Shown: piece after piece, positions 26,228 to 34,392 of the stretch
How positions within the stretch are numbered: the first letter of the stretch is position 1
How the letters are laid out: each line of letters opens with the position of its first letter
Assembly (NCBI RefSeq): GCF_017813235.1
Contig: NZ_JAGISH010000014.1
Location: 21,662-85,661 of the forward strand
Reading direction: 5' to 3'
DNA length: 64,000 nucleotides
Source of the DNA: Sagittula salina
GTDB taxonomy: Bacteria > Pseudomonadota > Alphaproteobacteria > Rhodobacterales > Rhodobacteraceae
Position numbers and translations under genes: made by a program
The notes under the pieces: model-generated
What the model saw: only the letters and a program-made list of their open reading frames with translations
Databases searched by the model: none
What the model was told of the DNA's origin: nothing

Positions 26228-27205
26228 ATGGCCAGTAACGAGCAACCGATCATCATCAAGAGGGTCGAAGAGGACAGCGATCACGGGCATCACGGCGGTG
26301 GCTGGAAGGTCGCCTACGCGGACTTCATGACCGCAATGATGGCCTTTTTCTTGCTGCTGTGGATTCTTGCCTCTTCCGACGAAGAGAAACTGCAAGGTCT
26401 GGCGGATTACTTCAGCCCCAGCCTGTCGCAATCCCACCGCGCGGGGGACGGGCTTCTGGATGGCACCGTCACGGCGGCGGATGGTGCGATCGACGCCGGC
26501 GAGGGCGCGGCAACGCCGGTCAAGGTGCCCACTTTCGGGCAGGAGAACCCGCTCGCGGTCTTCGACAGCCGTCTGCGCGACCAGGCGCCGGAGGTCGTGG
26601 TGGAATACGACACCTCCGGGTCTGCCAAGCCGCCTTCGGAGCAATCCGCGCTGGAAGCCGCCCGCGAAGCGCAGGAAGCCACCGAGGCGGCGCAGGCCGA
26701 GAGTGAATGGCAGGCGGCCCAGGTGCACCTGCAAAGCGAGATCATGGACAAGGTTGTGGATACCCCCGCGCTGCGTGCCCTGTCCGAAAATCTGCGGTTC
26801 GAGCGCACGTCCGAGGGGCTTGAGATCCAGCTGGTCGACCGCTCCGGCAGTTCGATGTTCGACAAGGGCAGTTCGCGGGTCGACGACCTGACACGCGGTC
26901 TGCTTTCGGTCATCGCCGACGCGGTGGCCGATCTGCCGAATGACATCATGATTTCCGGCCACACGGATTCCGTGCCCTATTCCGGCGCCACGGCCTACTC
27001 CAACTGGGAGCTTTCAGCCGACCGCGCGGCGGCGACCCGGCGGGTTCTGGTGGAGAGCGGCGTGGGCAGCGACCGGATTGCGCGAATCTCCGGCGTGGCG
27101 GACACCGATCCGCTGGACCCCGATCAGCCCGACGCGCCCGAAAATCGTCGGATCAGCATCACCATCGCCTATCCTAAAGAGATAGCTGCCCCTGCGGCAC
27201 AGTAG
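26228..27205 (+). CDS. motB: Flagellar motor stator protein MotB
   Basis: The 325-residue protein has a His-rich N-terminus, a membrane helix (about residues 34-51) preceded by the proton-binding aspartate D32 in VAYADFMTAMMAFF, and a long acidic periplasmic linker (about 60-175). A C-terminal OmpA/MotB peptidoglycan-binding domain contains SGHTDSVPYSG and NWELSADRAAATRRVL. The linker is longer than in E. coli MotB. It follows the MucR gene and is separated from motA. Confidence 0.95.
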   Translation: MASNEQPIIIKRVEEDSDHGHHGGGWKVAYADFMTAMMAFFLLLWILASSDEEKLQGLADYFSPSLSQSHRAGDGLLDGTVTAADGAIDAGEGAATPVKVPTFGQENPLAVFDSRLRDQAPEVVVEYDTSGSAKPPSEQSALEAAREAQEATEAAQAESEWQAAQVHLQSEIMDKVVDTPALRALSENLRFERTSEGLEIQLVDRSGSSMFDKGSSRVDDLTRGLLSVIADAVADLPNDIMISGHTDSVPYSGATAYSNWELSADRAAATRRVLVESGVGSDRIARISGVADTDPLDPDQPDAPENRRISITIAYPKEIAAPAAQ

Positions 27206-27228
27206 GTATCTCAGCCCTTTCGGCGCGG

Positions 27229-27237
27229 TTATCCACA
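27229..27237 (+). promoter_or_regulatory. DnaA-box-like site TTATCCACA
   Basis: This is an exact match to the strong DnaA box 24 nt after motB and 48 bp before the CtrA-type site. The same 9-mer occurs upstream of flgE at 36349. Whether DnaA or another factor uses it is unknown. Confidence 0.45.
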
Positions 27238-27284
27238 ACATTTCGTGGTTTTTATGCAGTCCTGGACTGTATATTGGTGTCTCG

Positions 27285-27299
27285 TTAACGTTTTGTTAA
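27285..27299 (+). promoter_or_regulatory. CtrA-type site TTAACGTTTTGTTAA
   Basis: The two TTAA halves separated by exactly 7 bp match the full CtrA recognition sequence of alphaproteobacteria. CtrA controls flagellar genes in Caulobacter and in roseobacters, so direct control of the fliK-flgD operon (and possibly motB mRNA readthrough) is plausible. It lies about 230 bp upstream of the next start codon, implying a long leader. Confidence 0.65.
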
Positions 27300-27531
27300 G
27301 AAAACTCAGGGCTTGTGAGCGACGGCGATGGGCGGGCGAACCGGTATTTCCCAGAGAATTTCCCAAGATTCAAAATGGCTTAACCTAAAGCAATCCGATT
27401 CGCGTATCTTGGTGCCCTGAGTCAACCTGACCCTCTATATGGTGGCTCGGTTAACATTTGGCCGCTTCCGGCGATCCCTGCGCACCAATAGTGTTCGAGA
27501 TGGGACGACACAACGCAAGCGAGACCAAGAC

Positions 27532-28290
27532 ATGAAGAGCGGAGACGTGCTTTGCCTGATCTGGCAGGACGGTGTGACAGTACCGGACCGTGCCGCACGG
27601 GCCCGTTTCGAAACCGCCTTTCACGCCCTGCTGCCTGTGCGCCATGTGGCGTTGAAGGCGGGCGGGGCCTGCAGCAATCCGCTGGCACTCGCCGACTCGC
27701 TGGAACTGGCGCCGGCATTGCCGCTGGGCGATGTGCTGGTCGAGGAACTGCCGCTCGATCTTCCGTATGATACGCTGGTCCTGCTGCTGCCGCAGGATGC
27801 AGAATGCGAGGCCGAGCAACTGGGCGGTGCTGTCGTCGAAGCGCTGCACCTGATGATCCGCACCGGCGGCCTGCCGATGGAGCGCGAAACAGACGCGCTC
27901 TTTGTCTCCGCGCATGTGGCCGCGCGCCGCGCCCGCCACATGGGTGCGCGGGACGCCGGGTTCGACGCCGCGCGGTTCTGCATCGGCATGGCCCGCAGCC
28001 TCGGGCGGATCTGGGGCGGTGCGAAGGCGACTGACCCGACAATGTTCACGCGGCCCGATTTCCTCGTTCAGGTTCCCTTCCTGATGCACCTGCGCGCGCT
28101 CGATCCATTCTTTACCGCGCCGGACCCCTCGCAGATCCCCGACGCGCTGCTGGACGTCGCGGCGGAGCCGATCTCGCTTTCGGCATGGGTCGCCCGGATG
28201 GAGTCCGTCCTGCGTGCGATCTTCGGCGCGCCTGTCCGTGGCCCCGCCCGGGTCCCGAGCAGCTTTCCAAAGGCCTTCAACCCGGACTGA
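27532..28290 (+). CDS. Unknown 252-residue protein upstream of fliK
   Basis: The start is ATG 27532 (MKSGDVLCLIWQDG). The protein has no signal peptide or membrane helix and appears to be a mixed alpha/beta soluble protein. Central features are EELPLDLPYDTLVLLLPQDA, a His/Arg-rich HVAARRARHMGARD, and FCIGMARSLGRIWGG. I recognise no family. Its place between the CtrA-type promoter and fliK-flgD suggests a hook or export function or control of that process. Confidence 0.65.
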   Translation: MKSGDVLCLIWQDGVTVPDRAARARFETAFHALLPVRHVALKAGGACSNPLALADSLELAPALPLGDVLVEELPLDLPYDTLVLLLPQDAECEAEQLGGAVVEALHLMIRTGGLPMERETDALFVSAHVAARRARHMGARDAGFDAARFCIGMARSLGRIWGGAKATDPTMFTRPDFLVQVPFLMHLRALDPFFTAPDPSQIPDALLDVAAEPISLSAWVARMESVLRAIFGAPVRGPARVPSSFPKAFNPD

Positions 28291-28325
28291 TCCACAATTA
28301 TGTTTATGATGTCGGCGGTTTGTGC

Positions 28326-28352
28326 TTATCTGATCTTGTAAAGAGCAGATAA
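28326..28352. promoter_or_regulatory. Inverted repeat TTATCTG / CAGATAA upstream of fliK
   Basis: Seven-base arms at 28326-28332 and 28346-28352 are separated by 13 bp, giving about two helical turns between arm centres. The region is AT-rich, 108 bp before fliK, and could be a dimeric regulator site. It is too loose for a terminator. Confidence 0.4.
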
Positions 28353-28387
28353 CAAACAGGCCAACCCGCCATGAGATCAGAGTTAGG

Positions 28388-28404
28388 ACCGGGCCCGGCC
28401 CGGT
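28388..28404. repeat. 17-bp GC-rich palindrome upstream of fliK
   Basis: ACCGGGCC, a central C, and GGCCCGGT form a perfect odd palindrome 56 bp before the fliK start. It has no T-tract after it, so it may be a weak terminator for the upstream gene, an mRNA structure or a binding site. Confidence 0.4.
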
Positions 28405-28459
28405 ATGGCGCGTGGCAATCGCCTGCGCTTGCGGGTTCCAACCGAAGGATCGTCGCGCG

Positions 28460-29800
28460 ATGAAGCTGATGGCGCTTTTCAACACCCTCCCCGCGGCGGG
28501 CGAGGGTGCGACCAGTGCGGAGAAGCCCGCCGCAGAGGGCGGGCTGTTCGGGGCGATGCTGTCACTCCTGCAGTCGGTAACGACGGCCACGCCGGAGGGC
28601 GGGGACGCCACGGCAGAGGGTGCCGGGGCCGATTTCCTGAAGTTGGCCGATCCGAACCTTTCCGAAGGTGAGCGCGATGCGCTACTGGCCCAATTGGCTG
28701 AAGAACTGTCCCTCACCCTGACGCCGGAGCGGTTGGCAGCAGCGCAGGCCACGCTTGCGGGCGAAGATGCCGCGGCGCTGCGGGACGGGCTGGCACGGTT
28801 GGCGGCAATGATGGAGGATGCGGATCTGGGTGACGCCGAGCGCACGGCCATGTTGGCGCCGCTGGTCGGCGGACTGACGACCGTGCTTTCCCAGGCGGAT
28901 GCCCGAACCGCTCTGTGCCTCGTTTTGGAAGGGGCCGGAGTGCCCGAACCGGTCGACGCCGATGGGCAGAGCCTGCTTCCCAAGGGTGACGCGGCGGACG
29001 TGGTCGCACTGGCAAAGGCCATCGCCGGGGCAACCGGAACACAGCACGCGCCGGGAGCAGGCAAGGCTCTGGACCGGCTGGCTGCGCGGCTAGCGGAGGC
29101 GCAGACGTCGCAGCGGGTCCAGGCGACGGGCGAGGCCGCGCGAATTGACCCCGAGACGATCGAACCGCTGACCCGCGACCTCGTCGAGACGCTGACCACG
29201 CAGGGAGATGCGCGGACAAAGAGCTTTCGGGAAGTGATCGCCGCGCTGACGGGCGCGCCGGAAGCAGATTCCGTGAGGTTTTCCCCTGCGATGGAGGGGG
29301 ATGCCATGGCCGCGAGCCCGGTGGACAGCCTGCGTGCCTATCGGACCAGCGCCGAGCCGGTCCCCGTGGCCCAGGCGGCACGACCAGAGGTGGCCGTCGA
29401 GCCGCGTCAGGTGCTGGATCAGGTGCGCGGCAAGGTTTCGGAGGATGGCCGCATCCGCGTGGCGTTACGGCCCGAGGGGCTGGGGGCGCTGGAAATCGAC
29501 CTCGCGCCGGACGAAGCCGGGCGGCTCCAGGTGACGGTACGCGCCGAACAGGCGTCGGTGCTGACCGCGCTAAGGGCGGACCGCGACGGGCTGGTGGCGC
29601 TTCTGCGGGACGCCGGGCACGCACTGGACAACAGCAGCCTGACCTTTGCCGACATGGGCGGGCAGGGCACCCGGCAAGGCCAGAGACAGGGCGCTCCGCA
29701 GGGGCAGGGCTTTTCGGCCTTTTCCGGCGAGGCGCCCGCCGAACAGGACATCGATATCCCGTTGCAGGTCGCGGCGGGCGGTGTCGACATCAGGGTGTGA
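28460..29800 (+). CDS. fliK: Flagellar hook-length control protein FliK
   Basis: The 446-residue, Ala/Glu-rich protein starts at ATG 28460 after GAAGGAT; an earlier ATG at 28412 is less likely. The C-terminal Flg_hook domain (about residues 325-400) reads GRIRVALRPEGLGALEIDLA, then RLQVTVRAEQASVLTALRAD and LLRDAGHALDNSSL. The N-terminal region is low-complexity, as usual for a molecular ruler. FliK measures hook length and triggers the FlhB switch. flgD follows by 15 nt. Confidence 0.9.
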   Translation: MKLMALFNTLPAAGEGATSAEKPAAEGGLFGAMLSLLQSVTTATPEGGDATAEGAGADFLKLADPNLSEGERDALLAQLAEELSLTLTPERLAAAQATLAGEDAAALRDGLARLAAMMEDADLGDAERTAMLAPLVGGLTTVLSQADARTALCLVLEGAGVPEPVDADGQSLLPKGDAADVVALAKAIAGATGTQHAPGAGKALDRLAARLAEAQTSQRVQATGEAARIDPETIEPLTRDLVETLTTQGDARTKSFREVIAALTGAPEADSVRFSPAMEGDAMAASPVDSLRAYRTSAEPVPVAQAARPEVAVEPRQVLDQVRGKVSEDGRIRVALRPEGLGALEIDLAPDEAGRLQVTVRAEQASVLTALRADRDGLVALLRDAGHALDNSSLTFADMGGQGTRQGQRQGAPQGQGFSAFSGEAPAEQDIDIPLQVAAGGVDIRV

Positions 29801-29815
29801 AACAAGGAGACCCGC

Positions 29816-30484
29816 ATGGCCATTGACCCCCTCGGCCTGACGGCCGCATCCTCGGCGGCCCCGACGGCTTCGGCCTCCATGAGCCAGCTCAGCGAGGACT
29901 ACCAGAGCTTTATCACGCTGCTCACGGCGCAGATCCAGAACCAGGACCCGCTGGAGCCGATGGACAGCACCACTTTCATAAGCCAGCTGGCGCAGTTGAG
30001 CCAGGTGGAACAGGCGGTATCGACCAATGACAAGCTGGACGGCATTGCGACGCAGCTGTCGAGCATGGCGGCGGTGTCGGGGTTGTCGCTGATCGGCAGG
30101 ACCGTTGTCGCGCCGGGCGATCAGGTCTCGCTCGCGGATGGCTCGGCCACCGTCGGCTATCGTCTGAGCGCTGACGCCGCAGCGGTGCGGATTTCGGTGC
30201 AGGCCGCCGACGGCACGCTCTTGCGGATGCTGGACGGCAGCGGGACGACCGGCGGCGAGGTGCACCAGATCACGTGGGATGGTGACGACTACGAGGGGCT
30301 TCAGGTGCCGGACGGCACTTACAACGTCGTGGTGGAGGCCCTGGACGCCGAGGGCTACACGGTCCCGGCGCAGGCCTATGCCTCGGCCCAGGTGGCCAGC
30401 ATGACCTTCGAGGACGGGCTGGCGACGCTGCATCTGGAAAACGGCCGCAGCGTCGCGGCCGGATTGGTCGAGGAAGTTCGCTGA
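29816..30484 (+). CDS. flgD: Flagellar hook cap/assembly protein FlgD
   Basis: The 222-residue protein has the FlgD N-terminal signature SEDYQSFITLLTAQIQNQDP followed by LEPMDSTTFISQLAQLSQVE, and a C-terminal tandem beta domain (GGEVHQITWDGDDYEGLQVP). FlgD caps the growing hook and is discarded when the hook is complete. It is the last gene of the plus-strand group and ends at a terminator hairpin. Confidence 0.95.
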   Translation: MAIDPLGLTAASSAAPTASASMSQLSEDYQSFITLLTAQIQNQDPLEPMDSTTFISQLAQLSQVEQAVSTNDKLDGIATQLSSMAAVSGLSLIGRTVVAPGDQVSLADGSATVGYRLSADAAAVRISVQAADGTLLRMLDGSGTTGGEVHQITWDGDDYEGLQVPDGTYNVVVEALDAEGYTVPAQAYASAQVASMTFEDGLATLHLENGRSVAAGLVEEVR

Positions 30485-30501
30485 GCGGTCTTCCCGTTTG
30501 G

Positions 30502-30530
30502 GCGAGCCGGGGCATGACTGCCCGGCTCGC
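30502..30530. terminator. Bidirectional terminator between flgD and the convergent FliL-like gene
   Basis: Ten-base arms GCGAGCCGGG (30502-30511) and CCCGGCTCGC (30521-30530) enclose a 9-nt loop, centred in the gap between two convergent genes. There is no strong T-run on either side. Confidence 0.7.
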
Positions 30531-30544
30531 GGCAACTGCCCCGC

Positions 30545-31171
30545 TTAGATGCGGGGCACGTCTGCCTTGATCAGCGACAGGAAAAGCACGTCGGATACAT
30601 CGGCGCCGAACCCGTCCCGCAGGTCGGAGGCCAGCTTCTCCGACAGCTTCTCCGTGTCGATACTGGGCCCGGTCATCAGCGCGGTGGTCGCGGCATGGTG
30701 CATGGAGGTCAGAATGGCATCGCGCAGGCGGGATGCATTCTCCGCCTCGGCATAGATCCCCGCCGCAGCGCTGTCCTTCATCGCCACGCCCACGTCGGAA
30801 ACCACGTAAGTAACGGTATTGGCGCGGTAGACAGGAACGCTCATGCGGCCCAGTCGGACCACGGCGGCGTCGGAGACCGGCTCCGGCCGGGTCATGGACG
30901 CCTTCGTCGGCGTCATTTCCTGCACGGAGGCATGGCCACTGCTTTTGCTGGCGGAGGGCATGTGCCGCGTGTCGTCCTCGATGGAGGAGATTTGCGGCTC
31001 GCTCTCGGCCAGTGCATCGAGCGCCCGCTCGGCGGCAGAGCGGGCGGGGGTGGCATTGCTGGCGTGTTGGTCGCTTGCGGGTTCTGCGACGAAAAGGATC
31101 TCTCCTCCCGCATAGCCCGCAGCCCCGCACAGGATGGGCAGGGCCGTAAATGCGATGATAATTTTCTTCAT
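30545..31171 (-). CDS. Divergent FliL-like membrane-anchored protein
   Basis: The 208-residue protein has an N-terminal membrane segment or signal (IIIAFTALPILCGAAGYAGG) and a disordered acidic stretch to about residue 105. The C-terminal domain (VPVYRANTVTYVVSDVGVAM, then RLRDAILTSMHHAA and VSDVLFLSLIKADVPR) has the layout of FliL-family domains. A canonical fliL exists at 49926, so this would be a second FliL-type protein. It is the last gene of the minus-strand flgF-flgG-flgA-flgH set, behind a hairpin. Confidence 0.6.
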   Translation of the reverse strand: MKKIIIAFTALPILCGAAGYAGGEILFVAEPASDQHASNATPARSAAERALDALAESEPQISSIEDDTRHMPSASKSSGHASVQEMTPTKASMTRPEPVSDAAVVRLGRMSVPVYRANTVTYVVSDVGVAMKDSAAAGIYAEAENASRLRDAILTSMHHAATTALMTGPSIDTEKLSEKLASDLRDGFGADVSDVLFLSLIKADVPRI

Positions 31172-31241
31172 CTTGGAATCCCGAATTCTCCAGGTCGCCG
31201 TCGACCATGATGGGGGATTCGGGCTTTAGTGTCTTTGGATC

Positions 31242-31276
31242 GTGACCGAACCGGGGCGATTTCCCGCTCCGGTCAC
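31242..31276 (-). terminator. Hairpin between flgH and the FliL-like gene
   Basis: GTGACCG (31242-31248) pairs with CGGTCAC (31270-31276), with a possible inner CGGG/CCCG extension. It is downstream of flgH on the minus strand. A T-tract is absent, so it may only attenuate transcription. Confidence 0.4.
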
Positions 31277-31319
31277 CAATCCGCAGGTCGGGCGCCGATC
31301 GACGCCGGACGGGAAACGA

Positions 31320-32081
31320 TCAATAGGGCAGGATGACGTCCATGATGTCTTCGCCGTAGCCGCGTGCCTGCTGCCGCGAAACGGCGCCGCGCCCACCGTA
31401 GCCGATTCGAGCTTCGGCCATCTTGTCGTAGGGAATGGTATTGTCGCGGTCGATGTCCTGCTGGCGAATGATGCCAGAGACGCGCAGTTCACGCAGTTCC
31501 TCGTTCACCTTAACCTCTTGCCGGCCGATCACCACGAAATTGCCGTTCGGCAGTTCCTGCACCACCAGCGCCGCCATGCGCAGCGAGATGCTTTCGTCGC
31601 GCTTGATTGCCCCCTTGCCTGACGCACCGGTGGAGGAGCTGATATCGACGAGGTTGTCCTGCGGCAGATCTTCCGGCCCGACGCCGGGCAGCACCTTGTC
31701 GATCTGGGTGCCGTAGCCAAAGAACTTCGGGAAGGCGAGGGTACTCTGCCCGGATCGCTCGCGGCTCGAGGAATTCCGCAGGCTTGCCGCGTCGCTGATG
31801 TCGATGACGATGGTCAGGATATCGCCGACCTCGGTGGCCCGCTGATCGCCGAAGAAGCCGGTGGAGCCGGTTTCCCAGAGCGACGCGGCCTCTGCCCGGT
31901 AGGGCATCCGCGCGGGTTCCGGCGCCGGCATCGGCACGTTGACCGTCCGCGCTTCGGTCAGCTGCTGCTGATCGACGCCGACCGGGCTGAGTTCCGGTTC
32001 GCGGTCGAAGACAGGAGAGCTGCACCCCGCCATGACCAGGAGGACGGGGCCGGTGCAAAGGGAAAGACGGGAGCGTGTCAT
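31320..32081 (-). CDS. flgH: Flagellar L-ring protein FlgH
   Basis: The 253-residue lipoprotein has a lipobox (LVMAGC at about residue 20) and the family regions SLWETGSTGFFGDQRATEVG, DILTIVI and GIIRQQDID, with a C-terminal GYGEDIMDVILPY. FlgH forms the outer-membrane L ring. Its start overlaps the flgA stop (ATGA). Confidence 0.96.
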   Translation of the reverse strand: MTRSRLSLCTGPVLLVMAGCSSPVFDREPELSPVGVDQQQLTEARTVNVPMPAPEPARMPYRAEAASLWETGSTGFFGDQRATEVGDILTIVIDISDAASLRNSSSRERSGQSTLAFPKFFGYGTQIDKVLPGVGPEDLPQDNLVDISSSTGASGKGAIKRDESISLRMAALVVQELPNGNFVVIGRQEVKVNEELRELRVSGIIRQQDIDRDNTIPYDKMAEARIGYGGRGAVSRQQARGYGEDIMDVILPY

Positions 32082-32743
32082 CGGATTACCTCGACAAGGC
32101 CTTCTTCGCGGGCGATGGCCACGAGAGGCGTGTTGCTGACAAGATTGACGATGCGCACGTCCTGCCCCTTGTGGGCATCGTCCAGTGCGCGTCCCGGGGC
32201 GGTCACCACAAGGCGGCCGTCGTCATAGAGAATGTTGACCTTGTCGCCCCGCGTGATGACCAGCGGCTGGATGACCGACTGCGACATGACCGGACGGCCG
32301 GGCGACAGCATCCGGCGCACTTGCATACCCTCAAGGTCCTCGGCGGCGGTGACGGTATAGGCTCCGACGCGGCGCAGCGGCAGGTCGACCATGTTGAAGT
32401 CGGACTTCGACACGATCTGGCCCGGCATCAACTGGCGCGTCGGCACCGGGATCGAAAGCTGCGCAACGGCGATACCCGCCAGGCGGTGGGTCAGCCCGTC
32501 CTCGGTCACCGCATTGGCGAGAAACCGCCCGGTGTCCCGATCCATCCAGAAGGCGGAGATCAGGTCGGCGTCCTGCAGATCCGCGCCTTGGGTAAAGCGC
32601 AGCTTCAGCACTGCGTCGATGGGCAGGCGGCCCTCCCAGTTCTGACGGACCTGTTCGTCGATCAGAACGTCGGGCGTTTCCGCCCGGAGGGCGGGGGCGA
32701 GCAGCGTCAAGGCGGCAAGCAGGAGCGGGAGGGCGCGGTGCAT
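32078..32743 (-). CDS. flgA: Flagellar P-ring assembly chaperone FlgA
   Basis: The 221-residue protein has a signal peptide (ALPLLLAALTLLAPALRA) and a C-terminal SAF domain (PTRQLMPGQIVSKSDFNMVD, GRPVMSQSVIQPLVITRGD). FlgA is a periplasmic chaperone for the P-ring protein FlgI. It lies 3 nt after flgG and overlaps flgH. Confidence 0.93.
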   Translation of the reverse strand: MHRALPLLLAALTLLAPALRAETPDVLIDEQVRQNWEGRLPIDAVLKLRFTQGADLQDADLISAFWMDRDTGRFLANAVTEDGLTHRLAGIAVAQLSIPVPTRQLMPGQIVSKSDFNMVDLPLRRVGAYTVTAAEDLEGMQVRRMLSPGRPVMSQSVIQPLVITRGDKVNILYDDGRLVVTAPGRALDDAHKGQDVRIVNLVSNTPLVAIAREEGLVEVIR

Positions 32744-32746
32744 GGC

Positions 32747-33532
32747 TTACTTGATCTGGTTGGCCGCGGACATCATCTGGTCGGCGGTCTCGATGGCCTT
32801 CGAGTTCATCTCGTAGGCCCGTTGCGCCTGGATGAGGTCGGTGATCTGGCGGATGATGTCCACGTTCGAGGATTCCAGGTAACCCTGACGCAGAATGCCG
32901 ATCCCGGCATCCCCCGGCAGCGCGGGGACCGGGTCGCCCGAAGCCTCGGTGGCCTGCAACAGGTTGTTGCCAAGCGGCCGCATCCCGGCATCGTTGACAA
33001 AGGTGGTCAGGGTCATCTGTCCGACTTCGACGGGCAAGGTCTCGTTCTCGACGAAGGCGCTGATGATGCCGGATTCGCTGATCTGTACGGAGGTGGTGTT
33101 GTCTGGCAGCACGATGCCGGGATCGACCTCGAAACCCTGGTGGTTGACGATCTGTCCCTGCGCGGACAGCCGGAAGGAACCGTCCCTGGTGTAGGACTGC
33201 GTTCCGTCCGGCATGTTGACGGTGAAATAGCCGCGCCCGTCGATGGCGACGTCTAGCTGGTTCTGCGTTTCGGTCAGGCCGCCCTGGGTATTCAGCCGCA
33301 CGGTGCCCACGGCGCGCACGCCCAGGCCCACGTCCAGCCCGACGGGGCGGGTCGTGCCCTGCTCCGAGGTCGCAGCGCCTTCGCGGGCCTGGTTTTCGTA
33401 GATCAGGTCGGTGAACGAGGCGCGCGCGCTCTTGAAACCGGTGGTGTTCGCATTGGCGATATTGTTGGAGATGACGTCGACGTTTGTCTGCTGCGCCATC
33501 ATGCCGGTCGCTGCGATGCCCAAGGCCTTCAT
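32747..33532 (-). CDS. flgG: Flagellar distal rod protein FlgG
   Basis: The 261-residue protein has the usual FlgG length, beginning MKALGIAATGMMAQQTNVDV with SNNIANANTTGFKSARASF, and ending ITDLIQAQRAYEMNSKAIET. It forms the distal rod. Its start is 27 nt downstream of flgF. Confidence 0.96.
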   Translation of the reverse strand: MKALGIAATGMMAQQTNVDVISNNIANANTTGFKSARASFTDLIYENQAREGAATSEQGTTRPVGLDVGLGVRAVGTVRLNTQGGLTETQNQLDVAIDGRGYFTVNMPDGTQSYTRDGSFRLSAQGQIVNHQGFEVDPGIVLPDNTTSVQISESGIISAFVENETLPVEVGQMTLTTFVNDAGMRPLGNNLLQATEASGDPVPALPGDAGIGILRQGYLESSNVDIIRQITDLIQAQRAYEMNSKAIETADQMMSAANQIK

Positions 33533-33559
33533 GTGATGTCCCTTTTCATCCGGTCCTCA

Positions 33560-34309
33560 TCAGCCGTTACGGCCGATGCGGCTCAGCATTTCCTTTTTCA
33601 GGTCGTCGTTGGTGGAGATCAGGTTCAGCGCGTGCTGATAGGCCTGCTGGATGTCGATGAGTCGGGTGACTTCGGTCACGGAATGGACGTTGGAGGATTC
33701 CAGCGCCCCCTGCATCAACTGGGTGGCGCCGTCGTCTGGCTGCAGTCCTTCCGCGCCCTCCTGCGGCACGAACATGCCGCCTCCGACCCGGTTCAGGGAC
33801 TGGCGGTCGGGCAGGGTGAAAATGCCCACCTGTCCCATGACCGCGCCCTGCGTCGAGGAGATCACGCCGTCGTTGGAGATCGTCGCTGAGGCGGCGAATT
33901 CCGGTGCCAATTCCAACGGGGCGCCGGCGGGGTCCAACACCTGCGCGCCGCTGGCGGTCATCACCCGCCCCTGCGCGTCCAGAACAAAGCCGCCGTCGCG
34001 GCCATAACCGGTGCGCCCGTCGGCCATCCGGTAGGCGAACCACCCCGGTCCGGCCAGCGCCAGGTCCAGCGGGTTGCCGGTCTGCACCACCGTGCCGGGG
34101 CTGTTGTCGAGGTAAGACCCCCGGTCAATGACATAGCTGGTGTCCTGCTCGGCCGCCGCGCCGCTGTCCTGATCGAGGTAGCTCTCGAACAGAACGCGTT
34201 CGGCCTTGAAGCCGCTGGAATTGGCGTTGGCGATGTTGTTCGAGGTGACGTCGAGCTGACGCTCGAGGACCACGAGACGCGACAACGCTACATAAGTGGA
34301 ATTATCCAT
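33560..34309 (-). CDS. flgF: Flagellar rod protein FlgF
   Basis: The 249-residue rod/hook-family protein has the N-terminal motif SNNIANANSSGFKAERVLF and the C-terminal VTRLIDIQQAYQHALNL. It precedes flgG, in the usual flgF-flgG order, and is the first gene of this minus-strand operon. Confidence 0.93.
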   Translation of the reverse strand: MDNSTYVALSRLVVLERQLDVTSNNIANANSSGFKAERVLFESYLDQDSGAAAEQDTSYVIDRGSYLDNSPGTVVQTGNPLDLALAGPGWFAYRMADGRTGYGRDGGFVLDAQGRVMTASGAQVLDPAGAPLELAPEFAASATISNDGVISSTQGAVMGQVGIFTLPDRQSLNRVGGGMFVPQEGAEGLQPDDGATQLMQGALESSNVHSVTEVTRLIDIQQAYQHALNLISTNDDLKKEMLSRIGRNG

Positions 34310-34392
34310 GACTTCGAATCCGACAATTCATCGTTTTCTTATTCTGTTCTTGCCAAATGTGCGAGAAACGCTAGGATAAAGCAAGCATAAAC
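34310..34392. promoter_or_regulatory. Divergent flgF / 640-aa gene promoter region
   Basis: This 83-bp AT-rich gap holds promoters for both directions. TTCTTATTCTGTTCTTG lies near its middle. GCTAGGATAA at 34370-34379 differs by two bases from the recurrent TCAAGGATAA core. No definite -35/-10 pair is assigned. Confidence 0.4.

Larger units (their letters stand above)
27206..27531 (+). promoter_or_regulatory. Regulatory intergenic region between motB and the 252-aa/fliK operon
   Basis: This 326-bp region contains no supported gene. It holds a DnaA-box match TTATCCACA (27229-27237), an inverted repeat CAGTCC-T-GGACTG (27257-27269), a TTAA-N7-TTAA CtrA-type site (27285-27299), and further TTAACC and GTTAAC elements near 27380 and 27447. 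An in-frame ATG at 27439 would extend the next gene by 31 basic residues, but this is judged unlikely. Confidence 0.6.

Noticed and set aside
27439..27531. 31-residue N-terminal extension of the 252-aa protein
   Set aside because: The extension is basic and atypical, without a ribosome-binding site. The start at 27532 gives a normal soluble N-terminus.
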